From NCBI GenBank assembly GCA_963840075.1, contig CAWIXS010000027.1, forward strand, positions 62,001 to 126,000: a stretch of 64,000 nucleotides of DNA. The letters run 5' to 3'. The notes beneath the pieces are model-generated. The model searched no databases. It had not been told where the DNA came from and saw only the letters and a list, made by a program, of their open reading frames with translations. Both the position numbers and the translations under genes were made by a program. This DNA comes from AWTP1-13 sp963840075 (GTDB lineage Bacteria; Pseudomonadota; Alphaproteobacteria; Rhizobiales; Hyphomicrobiaceae). Positions 21,155 through 29,956 of this stretch are shown piece by piece (within the stretch, counting starts at the first letter, position 1; the number at the start of each line of letters is the position of its first letter).

Positions 21155-22171
21155 ATGCTGCGGATTCACCGTTGCGAGGGCGACCGGCTTGTCGCCCAAT
21201 CCATCATTCCCGCCGCCATCACCCCTTCCGGGGGCCCTGCACCTCCGCCGGGCAATGGAGGGGTCTGGCTCGATCTCTACAATCCCACGCCCGACGAGGA
21301 CGCGTACGTGGAGCGCACTCTGGGCCTCTCGCTGCCCTCGCGCGAGGAGATGCAGGAGATCGAGGTCTCCGCCCGACTCTACAACGAGGGCGGCGCCGAG
21401 TTCATGACCGTCACCGCGCTCGCCATGCTCGACAGCGACGACCCCGTCACCACGCCGATCACGTTCGTGCTCAAGGGCGGCAGCCTCGCGACCATCCGCT
21501 TCGCCGAGCCGCGGGCGTTCACCAGCCTCGTTGCGCGCGCGCAACGGCCGCACGCGGTGCCGTGTGCCACCGGAGAGCAGCTGATGCTGAGCCTGCTCGA
21601 GGCCCTCATCGACCGGATGGCCGACACGCTGGAGCGGGTCGCCGTGGACATCGAGGCGATCTCGCGCAGCGTGTTTCGCCACAAGGCCAAGCGCGGCCGC
21701 CTGAGCAAGAGCCGCGATTTGGAGGGCACCATCGAGCAGATCGGCAGCAACGGCGATCTCCTCACGAAGCTGCGCGAGAGTCTCGTCAGCATCAACCGCC
21801 TCTTGAGCTATCACTCGGCCGTGGAGGCCGGCGACAAGAAGGTCCTCAAGGAGGTGCGGGGACGCATCAAGTCGCTGCACCGCGACGCGGTGGCGCTCTC
21901 CGACCAGTCGAACTTCCTCTCCAACAAGACCAACTTCCTGCTCGATGCGACGCTGGGGCTCATCAATCTCGAGCAGAACCAGATCATCAAGATCTTCTCC
22001 ATCGCGGCCGTCGTCCTGATGCCGCCGACGCTGGTGGCGTCCATCTACGGCATGAACTTCGCCCACATGCCGGAGCTCGGCTGGTCGTACGGCTATCCGC
22101 TGGCGCTGATCCTGATGGTGATCGCGGCGGCCGTCCCCTACCTCTGGTTCAAGCGCGAAGGCTGGCTGTGA
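21155..22171 (+). CDS. corA: CorA-type magnesium/divalent cation transporter
   Basis: The 338-residue protein has a cytoplasmic N-terminal alpha/beta domain (WLDLYNPTPDEDAYVE), a long helical stalk (ALIDRMADTLERVAVDIEAISRS through LRESLVSINRLL) and two C-terminal membrane helices with the diagnostic GMN loop between them (ASIYGMNFAHMPELGWSYGYP). The first helix is IFSIAAVVLMPPTLVASIYG, the second ALILMVIAAAVPYLWF. CorA pentamers import Mg2+ across the inner membrane; Ni2+ and Co2+ are also carried by some. ATG 21155 follows a GGGAG ribosome binding site. It stands alone, converging on the CDF exporter. Confidence 0.94.
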   Translation: MLRIHRCEGDRLVAQSIIPAAITPSGGPAPPPGNGGVWLDLYNPTPDEDAYVERTLGLSLPSREEMQEIEVSARLYNEGGAEFMTVTALAMLDSDDPVTTPITFVLKGGSLATIRFAEPRAFTSLVARAQRPHAVPCATGEQLMLSLLEALIDRMADTLERVAVDIEAISRSVFRHKAKRGRLSKSRDLEGTIEQIGSNGDLLTKLRESLVSINRLLSYHSAVEAGDKKVLKEVRGRIKSLHRDAVALSDQSNFLSNKTNFLLDATLGLINLEQNQIIKIFSIAAVVLMPPTLVASIYGMNFAHMPELGWSYGYPLALILMVIAAAVPYLWFKREGWL

Positions 22172-22195
22172 GTGCAATGCCCGCGTGCGCGCAGC

Positions 22196-23129
22196 TCAGT
22201 GCACGAGGGCCCGGGTGCCCTGCGTCCGGCAGTCGACGCGCTCCGTCTGCAGGGTCGCGTGGCGAATGGCGAAGCGCTCGGCCAGCGCCTCGGCCACCGA
22301 CATGCGAACGCTGTCGGCATCGGCGCCTGCCTCGAGGACCAGGTGCGCCGACAGGCTCGGCATGTCGCTCGTCAGCGCCCAGATGTGCACGTCGTGGATG
22401 TTTGCGACGCCGGCAATCGAACGTCATCTCGTTTGCGACCTCGTCGAGATCGATCCCCTTGGGCACGCCCTCGAGCAGCACGTTGGTCGTCTCCCTGAGG
22501 AGAGACCAGGCGCGCGGCAGCACCCACAGGCCGATGCCGACGGCGACCAGGGTGTCGACCCAGGCCCACCCGGTGAGCCAAAGCACCACGGCGGCCAGAA
22601 TCACGCCGAGCGAGCCCAGGGCGTCGCTCCACACCTCGAGGTAGGCGCCGCGCACGTTGACGCTGCGCTCCTGTTGAGGTGCCAGAATGCGCATCGCCGC
22701 CAGATTGACGGCGAGCCCCACGACCGCAATTGCCAGCATGCCGAAGGATTGGATCTGCGGGGGCGCGACGAAACGGCGATAGCCTTCGTAGAGGATGTAG
22801 AGCGCAACGCCGAGCAGCAGCGCCGCATTCACCGCCGCCGCCAGGATCTCGAACCGCTGGTATCCGAAGGTACGCCTCGAATCGGCGGGCCGCTCCCCGA
22901 TCCTGATGGCCGCCAGCGCAATGGCCAGCGCCGCCGTGTCGGTGAACATGTGCGCGGCATCGGAGAGCAGCGCCAGGCTGCCGGTGAGAATGCCGCCGAC
23001 CACCTCGACGACGAGGAACGCGCCGGTCAGGATCAGCGCTTTGGTCAGCGCGGCCGGATTCGCATCACGACCGTGGTCGTGCGCATGGTCGTGGGTATGA
23101 CCGCTCGGTTCAGCCGATCGTTGTCGCAT
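22196..23129 (-). CDS. Cation diffusion facilitator (CzcD/ZitB-like) exporter, one frameshift
   Basis: A His-rich N-terminus (HTHDHAHDHG) is followed by six predicted membrane helices. The first two carry the metal site: LALLSDAAHMFTDTAALAIALAA holds HxxxD, with its partner in YLEVWSDALGSLGVI. The C-terminal cytoplasmic domain with DVHIWALTSDMPSLSAHLVL is in another frame; the break is near 22423. Both pieces match the family over their whole length, so one base is probably wrong. The product exports Zn2+, Co2+ or Cd2+ by proton antiport; which metal cannot be told. ATG 23129 starts the His-rich segment. It lies tail to tail with corA. Confidence 0.9.
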
Positions 23130-23300
23130 GCTGCAGCATTGCCCGCCCCCGGGGAAACGTGTCTCGGGGCTGCCGACGCGGTCGGCCCCGACGGGGTCGC
23201 GCACTCTACCACGGCTGCCACGGCCCAGTGGTCAGCTCGCCGGCCGGCGAAGCTCGAGTTGTGCCGAAGGGAATGCCCGTCGCCGCTGCGGTGGGCGCGC

Positions 23301-23603
23301 TCAATTCTCCTCGCCGAAGCCGAACTCAACGAGCGCCACGAGCGCATCGATTGCCTCCGGGGCCTCCGCGCCCTCGGCCTCGATGACGAGCTCGGTGCCC
23401 GGCCCGGCCGCCAAGGCCATCAGGCTCATGATCGAGGTGCCGCCGACGGTACGGTCGTCGCGGGTGACACGCACGGTCGCGTCGAACGTCTCGGCACACT
23501 TGACGAACTTGGCCGATGCGCGCGCGTGCAGGCCCTTGCGATTGCGAATGGTCACGCGGGCGCGTGGCTTCTGGTCGTTGTCCAGCACGAACGCCCCCGT
23601 CAC
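23301..23603 (-). CDS. ptsH: HPr phosphocarrier protein (regulatory PTS)
   Basis: The 100-residue product has the active-site block RKGLHARASAKFV with His26, and GGTSIMSLMALA with Ser57 at the position phosphorylated by HprK, then a final acidic helix. It shuttles phosphate from enzyme I to EIIA proteins. Sugar-specific EIIB/EIIC genes are absent here, which fits the nitrogen-type or regulatory PTS common in this order. The start overlaps the EIIA stop by 4 bases (ATGA), giving translational coupling. Confidence 0.95.
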   Translation of the reverse strand: MTGAFVLDNDQKPRARVTIRNRKGLHARASAKFVKCAETFDATVRVTRDDRTVGGTSIMSLMALAAGPGTELVIEAEGAEAPEAIDALVALVEFGFGEEN

Positions 23604-24004
23604 GACTCGCCCGACAACAGCTGACTGGCGATGCTGATGTACTTGCGCCCTGCCTCCTTGGCCGCCGCCGTCGCTGCCGGCAGCGACGCCTCACCGCGCA
23701 CGCTTGCGAGCTTGATCAGCATGGGCAGGTTGATGCCCGCCAGAACCTCCGCCCCGGTCTCCTCCATCACCGAGATCGCGAGGTTCGACGGCGTGCCGCC
23801 GAACATGTCGGTCAGCAGCACCACGCCCCTGCCGGTGTCGACGCGTCGAACGGCCTCGATCAGCTCCATGCGGCGGGCCTCCACATCGTCATCCGGGCCA
23901 ATGGAGAAGGGCTCCAGGTGCTCCTGTGGTCCGACCACATGCTCGAGCGCGGCGCGAAACTCTGCGGCAAGGCCACCATGTGCGACGATGACGACGCCGA
24001 TCAT
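23600..24004 (-). CDS. manX: PTS EIIA component, mannose/fructose (EIIA-Man) family
   Basis: This 134-residue protein begins MIGVVIVAHGGLAAEF, with the phospho-accepting His9, and contains LLTDMFGGTPSNLAISVM and GINLPMLIKL, all typical of the EIIA-Man fold. In alphaproteobacteria lacking a sugar-transporting PTS it serves as the last acceptor of phosphate from HPr and as a signalling protein. It sits between hprK and ptsH, so kinase, carrier and acceptor are encoded together. Confidence 0.93.
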   Translation of the reverse strand: MIGVVIVAHGGLAAEFRAALEHVVGPQEHLEPFSIGPDDDVEARRMELIEAVRRVDTGRGVVLLTDMFGGTPSNLAISVMEETGAEVLAGINLPMLIKLASVRGEASLPAATAAAKEAGRKYISIASQLLSGES

Positions 24005-24139
24005 CTTGGGTTCGCAGGTCCTCTGCGGAGGCGTTCCAGCCCGTGGCGTTGCCTCCCACTGTTCGGCCGGAAGGGCGCATGATGGTCAGGCCGCGGGCGC
24101 GAGGCAAGGAGAAAGACGCCTGCATGCGCAACCATCGTC

Positions 24140-24601
24140 TCAGCTGCGGCCCGCATGTGCCAGTGCGAGTGCCAGTTTGATCGCGGCGGAGCTCTCGAAT
24201 GGGGCGAGTCGCAGCAGGGGAAGGTCGATCCCCAGCAAACGAGCCCTGGCGTCCCACTCGGGGAGCCGCTCCATTGCCGCCGGCTCCACGAGGTCGACGA
24301 CCAGGACCAGCTCCGCCTCGGGTATCGACTTGACGGGAACAATCCCAACGCCGCGCACCTCGATCCGGCCTCGAATGCTCTCGGGCGGCGAGGCCAGAAC
24401 GCGGCTGCCATCGGTTGCGAGGCAGACCTGATCGTCCGCAACCAGCACCGGCGCTTCGCGGGCGGCCGGGCCGCGCCGTGACAGGAACAGGAAGCGCAGC
24501 GCCAGGTCGGACTTGCCGGAGCCCGCTGGCCCGCGCAGGAGCACCCCGCGCCGGCCCAGGGCAACGCACGTGCCGTGCACCACCTCAGGCGCGCCTCGCA
24601 A
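24140..24601 (-). CDS. hprK: HPr kinase/phosphorylase, short C-terminal-domain form
   Basis: HprK phosphorylates HPr on Ser and can reverse the reaction. The protein has about 153 residues and corresponds to the catalytic domain only, as usual in this order: Walker A GPAGSGKSDLALRF at residues 24-37 and VADDQVCL with the acidic catalytic residues near 60. The start is TTG 24601: an AAAGGAGG ribosome binding site at the end of chvG lies 8 bases upstream of it, and no ATG or GTG is better placed. The gene overlaps the chvG end by 17 bases. Sensor kinase and HPr kinase are thus translationally linked. Confidence 0.9.
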   Translation of the reverse strand: MRGAPEVVHGTCVALGRRGVLLRGPAGSGKSDLALRFLFLSRRGPAAREAPVLVADDQVCLATDGSRVLASPPESIRGRIEVRGVGIVPVKSIPEAELVLVVDLVEPAAMERLPEWDARARLLGIDLPLLRLAPFESSAAIKLALALAHAGRS

Positions 24602-26537
24602 GCTGCTGACCTCCTTTGGCGCCCGCCACGTTTGCCGCCGGCAGCCGCACCGTGAAGCGCGTGCCGAGGACCCCCGGCTGCCGCCGCTGCCTGAGCGTGG
24701 GATGGTCGTGGCGTGCGGTGTCGGCCCCTTCGGGGGCCAGGCGATTGCTGGCTTCGATGCTGCCGCCGTAGGCATCGATGATATCGCGCGAGATGCTGAG
24801 GCCCAGCCCCGAGTTCTTTCCGAGCGTGCTGTCCGACTGCGGCCGGTCCGAATAGAAGCGCTCGAAGACGTCGTCGAGCTTGTCCGCCGGGATGCCCGGA
24901 CCGTCGTCCTCCACGGTGATCTCGATGGCGCCGTCGAGGTGGCGCGCCCGCACCGCAACGACGCCGCCTTCGGGAGAGAAGGAGATGGCATTGTCGAGCA
25001 GGTTGGTGATGACGCGACCCAAGCGGTCGCCGTGCCCCATCACGATGAAGGCGTCGGCCGGCAACCACCTGTCCTGGATGTCGAGCAGCAGCTCGAGCGT
25101 GCTGCTGCTGCAGCGATCCTGGAATATGTCCATCACGCCGCGCAGCAGGTTGCGAACGTCCACCGGCTCGCCCCCGCCGTAGGCCAGCTCCGCATCGAGC
25201 CTCGACACGGCGGACACATCGCTGATGAGCCTGTTCAGTCGTGACAGCTCCCCCTGGATCTGGCGCACCAGCTCCTCGCGCATCTCCGGCGTCTTGACGT
25301 AGGCGAGAGACTCAGCCGTCGAGCGGGCAGCCGTCAGCGGGTTCTTCAGCTCGTGGGCGACCTCGCGCGCGAACAGCTCGCTCGCCTCGATCCGGCGATA
25401 GAGCGACTCCGTCATCGTCCTGAACGCGGCATTCATCTGCCCCACCTCGTCGGTGCGACCTGCGAGATGCGGCAGCTTCGCACGCGCGCCGATGTTGCGG
25501 CTGATGTTCTCCGCCAACTCCGACAGCTTGCGCATCGGGCCGGCGATCGTGCGATAGGTGAGCACCGAGGCGATCAGGGTCGCCGCCAGCGCCGTCAATG
25601 CCAGGCCGAGAAGCGCGAAGCGCTCCTCCTGGATATATCCCTCGAGCGCACCGGGACCGGTCGACAGCAGCACGGCGCCCCGCACCTCGTCCCGATAGCT
25701 GATGGGCGTGGCGACGGAGAGGACGTGCTGGCCCGACTCCGTGATCATCAGCATCGCGTGTGAGTGCCCGCGTCCCCCGGCCAGAGCCGCACGCACCTCC
25801 GCGTAGACCTTGCCGTTTGCGCCTTCGATCTCGCGGTATACCGGGATCTGACCACGCTGCAGCCATGCCATGAAGCGTGTCCAGGCAGTCTTGACGCGCT
25901 GCCGGCCGTGCTGGGCGGCCGGATCCGGCGTATCGCCGCTCGTCAATTTGCCCTTCTTCAAAAGCCGGTAGGAGTCGACGACCAGAACCCCGCTGGTGTC
26001 GTACACGCGAGCTCGGGTGGTACTGGGCAGGCGCGCGAACAGCGGCGCAATCCTCTCGGGCTTCATGGAGAGCTGGAGGGCCGCGATCGGCTCGTCGGTC
26101 AGCAGCTTGTGCGCACCCTCGATCTCCGGCAGCGCATCGCGATTGAGCACGATGCGCCCCGTGCCCTCCTCGCGTGTCGCGTTGATGGCGATCAGGGAGG
26201 CGAAATTCTCGCCCTGGACCTTGAGGCTCTCGCGCCAGGCGTCGATGAGACCGTCGCGATACTGCGCCAGGTAGAAGACGCCGCTGAGCAGGATGGCGAG
26301 GCCGATCAGGTTGGCGACGATGATGCGCCGCAACAGCGTCTTGGTGACCAGCCGGATCAGCGGCCCGTGCGTCAGAAACGCGTAGAAGCCGCGGCCGCCG
26401 CGCCCGGCGAGTGCACCGAGCTTCCCGCCCAGACGCCGGCCATGCTCTCTGGCGCGCCGGGCAACGCCCGCGGCACTTCTGGTTACGGCCTCCGCAGTGT
26501 CCGCACCAGGCCGCCACCCGCCCGTCTGGATCGCCAT
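24585..26537 (-). CDS. chvG: ChvG (ExoS) sensor histidine kinase
   Basis: The 650-residue inner-membrane kinase has a first membrane helix at about 72-92, a periplasmic sensor domain to about 305, a second helix at about 306-328, a HAMP linker (PMRKLSELAENISR), the H-box FAREVAHELKNPLTAARS with phospho-accepting His395, and a HATPase_c domain (RVITNLLDNAISFSPEGG, DDGPGIP, GLGLSISRDIIDAYGG). The periplasmic domain and position beside chvI and hprK identify it as ChvG/ExoS, which senses acid or envelope stress in rhizobia and Agrobacterium. Unusual is an insertion near residues 604-625 (PEGADTARHDHPTLRQRRQP) between the last ATPase motifs. Confidence 0.94.
   Translation of the reverse strand: MAIQTGGWRPGADTAEAVTRSAAGVARRAREHGRRLGGKLGALAGRGGRGFYAFLTHGPLIRLVTKTLLRRIIVANLIGLAILLSGVFYLAQYRDGLIDAWRESLKVQGENFASLIAINATREEGTGRIVLNRDALPEIEGAHKLLTDEPIAALQLSMKPERIAPLFARLPSTTRARVYDTSGVLVVDSYRLLKKGKLTSGDTPDPAAQHGRQRVKTAWTRFMAWLQRGQIPVYREIEGANGKVYAEVRAALAGGRGHSHAMLMITESGQHVLSVATPISYRDEVRGAVLLSTGPGALEGYIQEERFALLGLALTALAATLIASVLTYRTIAGPMRKLSELAENISRNIGARAKLPHLAGRTDEVGQMNAAFRTMTESLYRRIEASELFAREVAHELKNPLTAARSTAESLAYVKTPEMREELVRQIQGELSRLNRLISDVSAVSRLDAELAYGGGEPVDVRNLLRGVMDIFQDRCSSSTLELLLDIQDRWLPADAFIVMGHGDRLGRVITNLLDNAISFSPEGGVVAVRARHLDGAIEITVEDDGPGIPADKLDDVFERFYSDRPQSDSTLGKNSGLGLSISRDIIDAYGGSIEASNRLAPEGADTARHDHPTLRQRRQPGVLGTRFTVRLPAANVAGAKGGQQLARRA
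24598..24617 (-). promoter_or_regulatory. Strong ribosome binding site that decides the hprK TTG start
   Basis: On the minus strand AAAGGAGG is followed 8 bases later by TTG, inside the last codons of chvG. This is one of the best Shine-Dalgarno matches in the window and supports the non-ATG start. Confidence 0.6.
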
Positions 26538-26553
26538 ACGCTGCCCCCCGGGC

Positions 26554-27261
26554 TCACGCCTCCTTGAAGCGGTAGCCGACGCCGTAGAGCGTCTCGATCA
26601 CGTCGAAGTTGTCGTCGACCTGCTTGAACTTCTTGCGCAGCCGCTTGATGTGACTGTCGATGGTTCGGTCGTCCACGTAGACTTGGTCGTCGTAGGCCGC
26701 ATCCATCAGGGCATCGCGCGTCTTCACCACGCCCGGCCGGGTGGCGAGGGCCTGCAGGATCAGAAACTCGGTCACGGTCAGCATCACCGGGTTGTTGTCC
26801 CAGTGGCAGGTGTGGCGCTCCGGATCGAGCTTGAGCTTGCCGCGCTCCAGCACGCGCGCCGCCTCGGTCGCGGCGCCTGCCGGGTCCTTCGGCTGGAAGC
26901 GCCGCAGTACCGCCTTCACCCGTTCCACCACCAGACGCTGGGAGAACGGCTTGGTGATGTAGTCGTCCGCGCCCATCTTGAGCCCGAACAGCTCGTCGAT
27001 CTCCTCGTCCTTGGAGGTCAGAAAGATCACGGGCATGTCGGTCTGCTGGCGCAGGCGGCGCAACAGCTCCATGCCGTCCATGCGCGGCATCTTGATGTCG
27101 AGAATCGCCAGGTCCGCGGCCTCCTCGGTCAGCGCCTCGAGCGCGGCAGCGCCGTCACTGTAGGTGCGCACCTTGTAGCCCTCCGCCTCCAGGGCAATGC
27201 CCAGCGAGGTGAGGATGTTGCGCTCGTCATCGACGAGGGCGATCGTGCTCTTCTCTTTCAT
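26554..27261 (-). CDS. chvI: ChvI response regulator (OmpR family)
   Basis: A 235-residue two-domain regulator. The receiver has the acidic pair in VDDER, the phospho-accepting Asp in LAILDIKMPRMDG, LTSKD with the switch Thr/Ser and YITKPFS with the conserved Lys. The C-terminal winged helix reads LTVTEFLILQALATRPG and ends SHIKRLRKKFKQVDDNFDVIETLYGVGYRFKE. It is encoded 17 bases upstream of chvG, its kinase. In Agrobacterium the ChvGI pair affects pckA expression; pckA is the next gene, in divergent orientation. ATG 27261 gives the usual MKEKSTIALVDDE start. Confidence 0.95.
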   Translation of the reverse strand: MKEKSTIALVDDERNILTSLGIALEAEGYKVRTYSDGAAALEALTEEAADLAILDIKMPRMDGMELLRRLRQQTDMPVIFLTSKDEEIDELFGLKMGADDYITKPFSQRLVVERVKAVLRRFQPKDPAGAATEAARVLERGKLKLDPERHTCHWDNNPVMLTVTEFLILQALATRPGVVKTRDALMDAAYDDQVYVDDRTIDSHIKRLRKKFKQVDDNFDVIETLYGVGYRFKEA

Positions 27262-28111
27262 GACAGTGGCATCCTGGACGTTGGTGGCAGGAACGCGGCC
27301 GCATGGCATACATGTGCGATCCTCGTCGCATGCTCGCGCGTTCACGCATCGTGCTACTCGAACAGGCTAACCCCCTCAAAAGCCAGCCGAGACCTCCAAT
27401 GTCTGTTGATATCCCCACGCCCCGTCTCTGTAGGTCGCCGCCACGTCCGCAGCACGCGGTCCGCGCCTCGGTGTCGCGCGGCATTCACGAGCCCCCCTCG
27501 CCGCGCTGCACCACCGCAGTCCCAGTCATCCATACGCGTCCCAGGTCGTGATTGCAACCGAGCCTGACCAGCGGCCACGCTGACGTTCATGCTTGGGACT
27601 GCGCCCGAAGCAACGTGGCGGGCCCGTCGGTTGCCGCCACGGCCCACCCCCCGATTCACGCCAAGGTTGTGGACGCTTGCGCGCGGGACGGCTCATTACT
27701 CCCGCGGTGGAAGCGGCAGCTATCGTTGCATCGAAGCCGTATCGTCAGCCACATGAATGCCGACCGGGCCGACGATCGATACACGGGCGACCGACCGCCT
27801 CAGGGTCGCTTGCGAGCAGCTTGCCGGCAGCCTGCAATGTCTGCCTCGGCGCCCGCATCGCTTTGCTGCGATGCAATATCGTGTGCGCGCGCCGATGCGG
27901 CGTTTGGCAGGCTTCAATCTGCCGTTCAGTTTCGGTTAAGCAGAGGTGGGAGACACACAGGACAGGTTTGGTTTCGGCTCATCACAGGGGGATCGATTTT
28001 GTGTAGAGTTGCTTTCCGCTTTTTCCGCGGGGGGCTCGGAATTGTCACGGCTGTCCGGCACCGCGTCCGAACAGCGCATGCTCCCTTCACCCACAAGCAG
28101 CAGCTGACAGC
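27262..28111. other. 850-bp spacer between divergent chvI and pckA
   Basis: No open frame in this stretch looks like a protein: the candidates differ in frame, are rich in Arg/Ala/Pro and match no family. The 27900-28050 part is less GC-rich than its surroundings (for example GGATCGATTTTGTGTAG near 27989) and is where pckA promoters would lie. An unrecognised small RNA or leader is possible. Confidence 0.4.
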
Positions 28112-29698
28112 ATGACGATGGATAGCCTTTCTTTCAGCCTCCCAGCCGAGGCCAACCGCAATACTTGTGACGCCGAGCTCATCGAGATTGCCATCGCTCG
28201 CGGCGAGGGCCGGTTCTCAGCGAGCGGCGCCCTGTCGGTCGAAACGGGCGTGCACACCGGCCGGTCCGTGCAGGACAAGTTCATCGCGCGCGATGCGTCA
28301 ACGGATCGGGCGATCTGGTGGGACAACAACAAGGCGCTCACACCCGAGCAGTTCGCCCTGCTCCGGGACGATTTCCGCAGGCACGCCGAGGGGCGCCAGC
28401 TGTTCGTGCAGGACCTTTACGCCGGCGCCAGTCCGGCGCACCGGCTGAACGCGCGCATCTTCACCGAGTATGCCTGGCACGCGCAGTTCATCCGCAGCCT
28501 GCTGCGCAAGCCGCAGGCCAGCCAGCTGGCCAGCTTCCAGCCCGGGTTCACGGTCATCAGCCTGCCGAGCTTCAGGGCCGATCCCAAGCGGCACGGCGTG
28601 CGCTCGGAGACGGTGATAGCCTGCAACTTCGCCGAGCGGCTGGTGCTGATCGGCGGCTCGTCGTACGCGGGCGAGATCAAGAAGTCGGTCTTCACCTACC
28701 TCAACTATGTCATGCCCGAGAGCGGCGTGATGCCGATGCATTGCTCGGCTGCCGTTGACGACCAGGGAAGGTCCGCCATCTTCTTCGGGCTCTCGGGAAC
28801 GGGCAAGACCACGCTCTCGTCCGATCCCAGGCGCACGCTCGTGGGAGACGACGAGCACGGCTGGGGCTCGGACGGCATCTTCAATTTCGAGGGCGGCTGC
28901 TACGCCAAGACCATCCGCCTGTCGCAGGAGGCGGAGCCCGCGATCTGGGCCGCCACCAACCGCTTCGGCACGGTCCTGGAGAACGTCATCCTCGACCCCG
29001 TCACGCGCGTGCCCGATTTCGATGACGGCCGGCTCACCGAGAACACGCGCTCGGCCTATCCGATGGAATTCATCCCCAACGCCAGCCCCACCGGTGTGGC
29101 CGGGCACCCCAAGAACCTCGTGATGCTCGCCGCCGACGCCTTCGGCGTGCTGCCGCCCATCGCCAAGCTCTCCCCGAGCCAGGCCATGTACCACTTCCTC
29201 TCCGGCTACACCGCCAAGGTCGCCGGCACCGAGAAGGGCCTGGGCTCCGAGCCACAGGCCACCTTCTCCACCTGCTTCGGCGCGCCCTTCATGCCGCGTC
29301 ACCCGAGCATCTACGGCAACATGCTGCGCGAGTTGATCGCCAAGCACGGGGTCAGCTGCTGGCTCCTCAATACCGGCTGGACCGGGGGCAAGTTCGGCAT
29401 CGGCAGCCGCATGCCCATCAAGGCGACGCGCGCGCTCCTCGATGCGGCGCTGTCCGGCGTGCTGGCCTCGCAGCCGATGCGCACCGATGCGCTGTTCGGC
29501 TTCCAGGTGCCGACCGCGCTGCCCGGCGTCGATCCTGCGATCCTCGATCCGCGCGAGACGTGGGCGGACAGGGCCGCCTACGACGCCCAGGCGCGCGCGC
29601 TGGTCGACATGTTCCGGGCCAACTTCGAGAAGTTCGAGGTCCACGTCGACGCCGACGTAAAGGCCGCGGCCCCCGTGCTCAGAGAGGCCGCCGAATAA
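28112..29698 (+). CDS. pckA: Phosphoenolpyruvate carboxykinase (ATP)
   Basis: PckA converts oxaloacetate and ATP to phosphoenolpyruvate, the first step of gluconeogenesis. The 528-residue product shows the substrate-binding TGVHTGRSVQDKF-like start (VETGVHTGRSVQDK), GSSYAGEIKKSVF, the PEPCK P-loop FFGLSGTGKTTLSSDP, the metal-binding GDDEHGW, FNFEGGCYAKTI, and the adenine-binding NTGWTGG. Length and motifs are normal and the gene is intact. It begins at ATG 28112; a second ATG two codons on is equally possible. It is divergent from chvI, which suggests shared control. A hairpin spans its stop codon. Confidence 0.96.
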   Translation: MTMDSLSFSLPAEANRNTCDAELIEIAIARGEGRFSASGALSVETGVHTGRSVQDKFIARDASTDRAIWWDNNKALTPEQFALLRDDFRRHAEGRQLFVQDLYAGASPAHRLNARIFTEYAWHAQFIRSLLRKPQASQLASFQPGFTVISLPSFRADPKRHGVRSETVIACNFAERLVLIGGSSYAGEIKKSVFTYLNYVMPESGVMPMHCSAAVDDQGRSAIFFGLSGTGKTTLSSDPRRTLVGDDEHGWGSDGIFNFEGGCYAKTIRLSQEAEPAIWAATNRFGTVLENVILDPVTRVPDFDDGRLTENTRSAYPMEFIPNASPTGVAGHPKNLVMLAADAFGVLPPIAKLSPSQAMYHFLSGYTAKVAGTEKGLGSEPQATFSTCFGAPFMPRHPSIYGNMLRELIAKHGVSCWLLNTGWTGGKFGIGSRMPIKATRALLDAALSGVLASQPMRTDALFGFQVPTALPGVDPAILDPRETWADRAAYDAQARALVDMFRANFEKFEVHVDADVKAAAPVLREAAE

Positions 29699-29707
29699 GG
29701 CGGCCTC
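29684..29707 (+). terminator. Hairpin across the pckA stop codon
   Basis: A perfect 9-base stem GAGGCCGCC/GGCGGCCTC with a 6-base loop (GAATAA) contains the TAA stop. There is no T-run after it, so intrinsic termination is doubtful; it may protect the 3' end of the message. Confidence 0.45.
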
Positions 29708-29956
29708 GGCGTCCAAAGCGCGGAGCGAGCGGTGGGAAGGGAGCCAGCTGACATCTCCGGTGCGCCGGCAGAGCCGATGCGAGGACCTCCCTCCACCCGG
29801 CTCGGCAGACGGCAGCCTTCGTCGCAGCCGGCTGTCCCACCTTCACCACAACTGCCGGGATAAGTCTGGCAGCGCCGCAGAGCAGGGGCGGGCGACTGCG
29901 GCTTGCTCCGGCCGCGCTCCCGAGAGCGTACGCATCGCCCGCCTGGGAGGAGTAGC

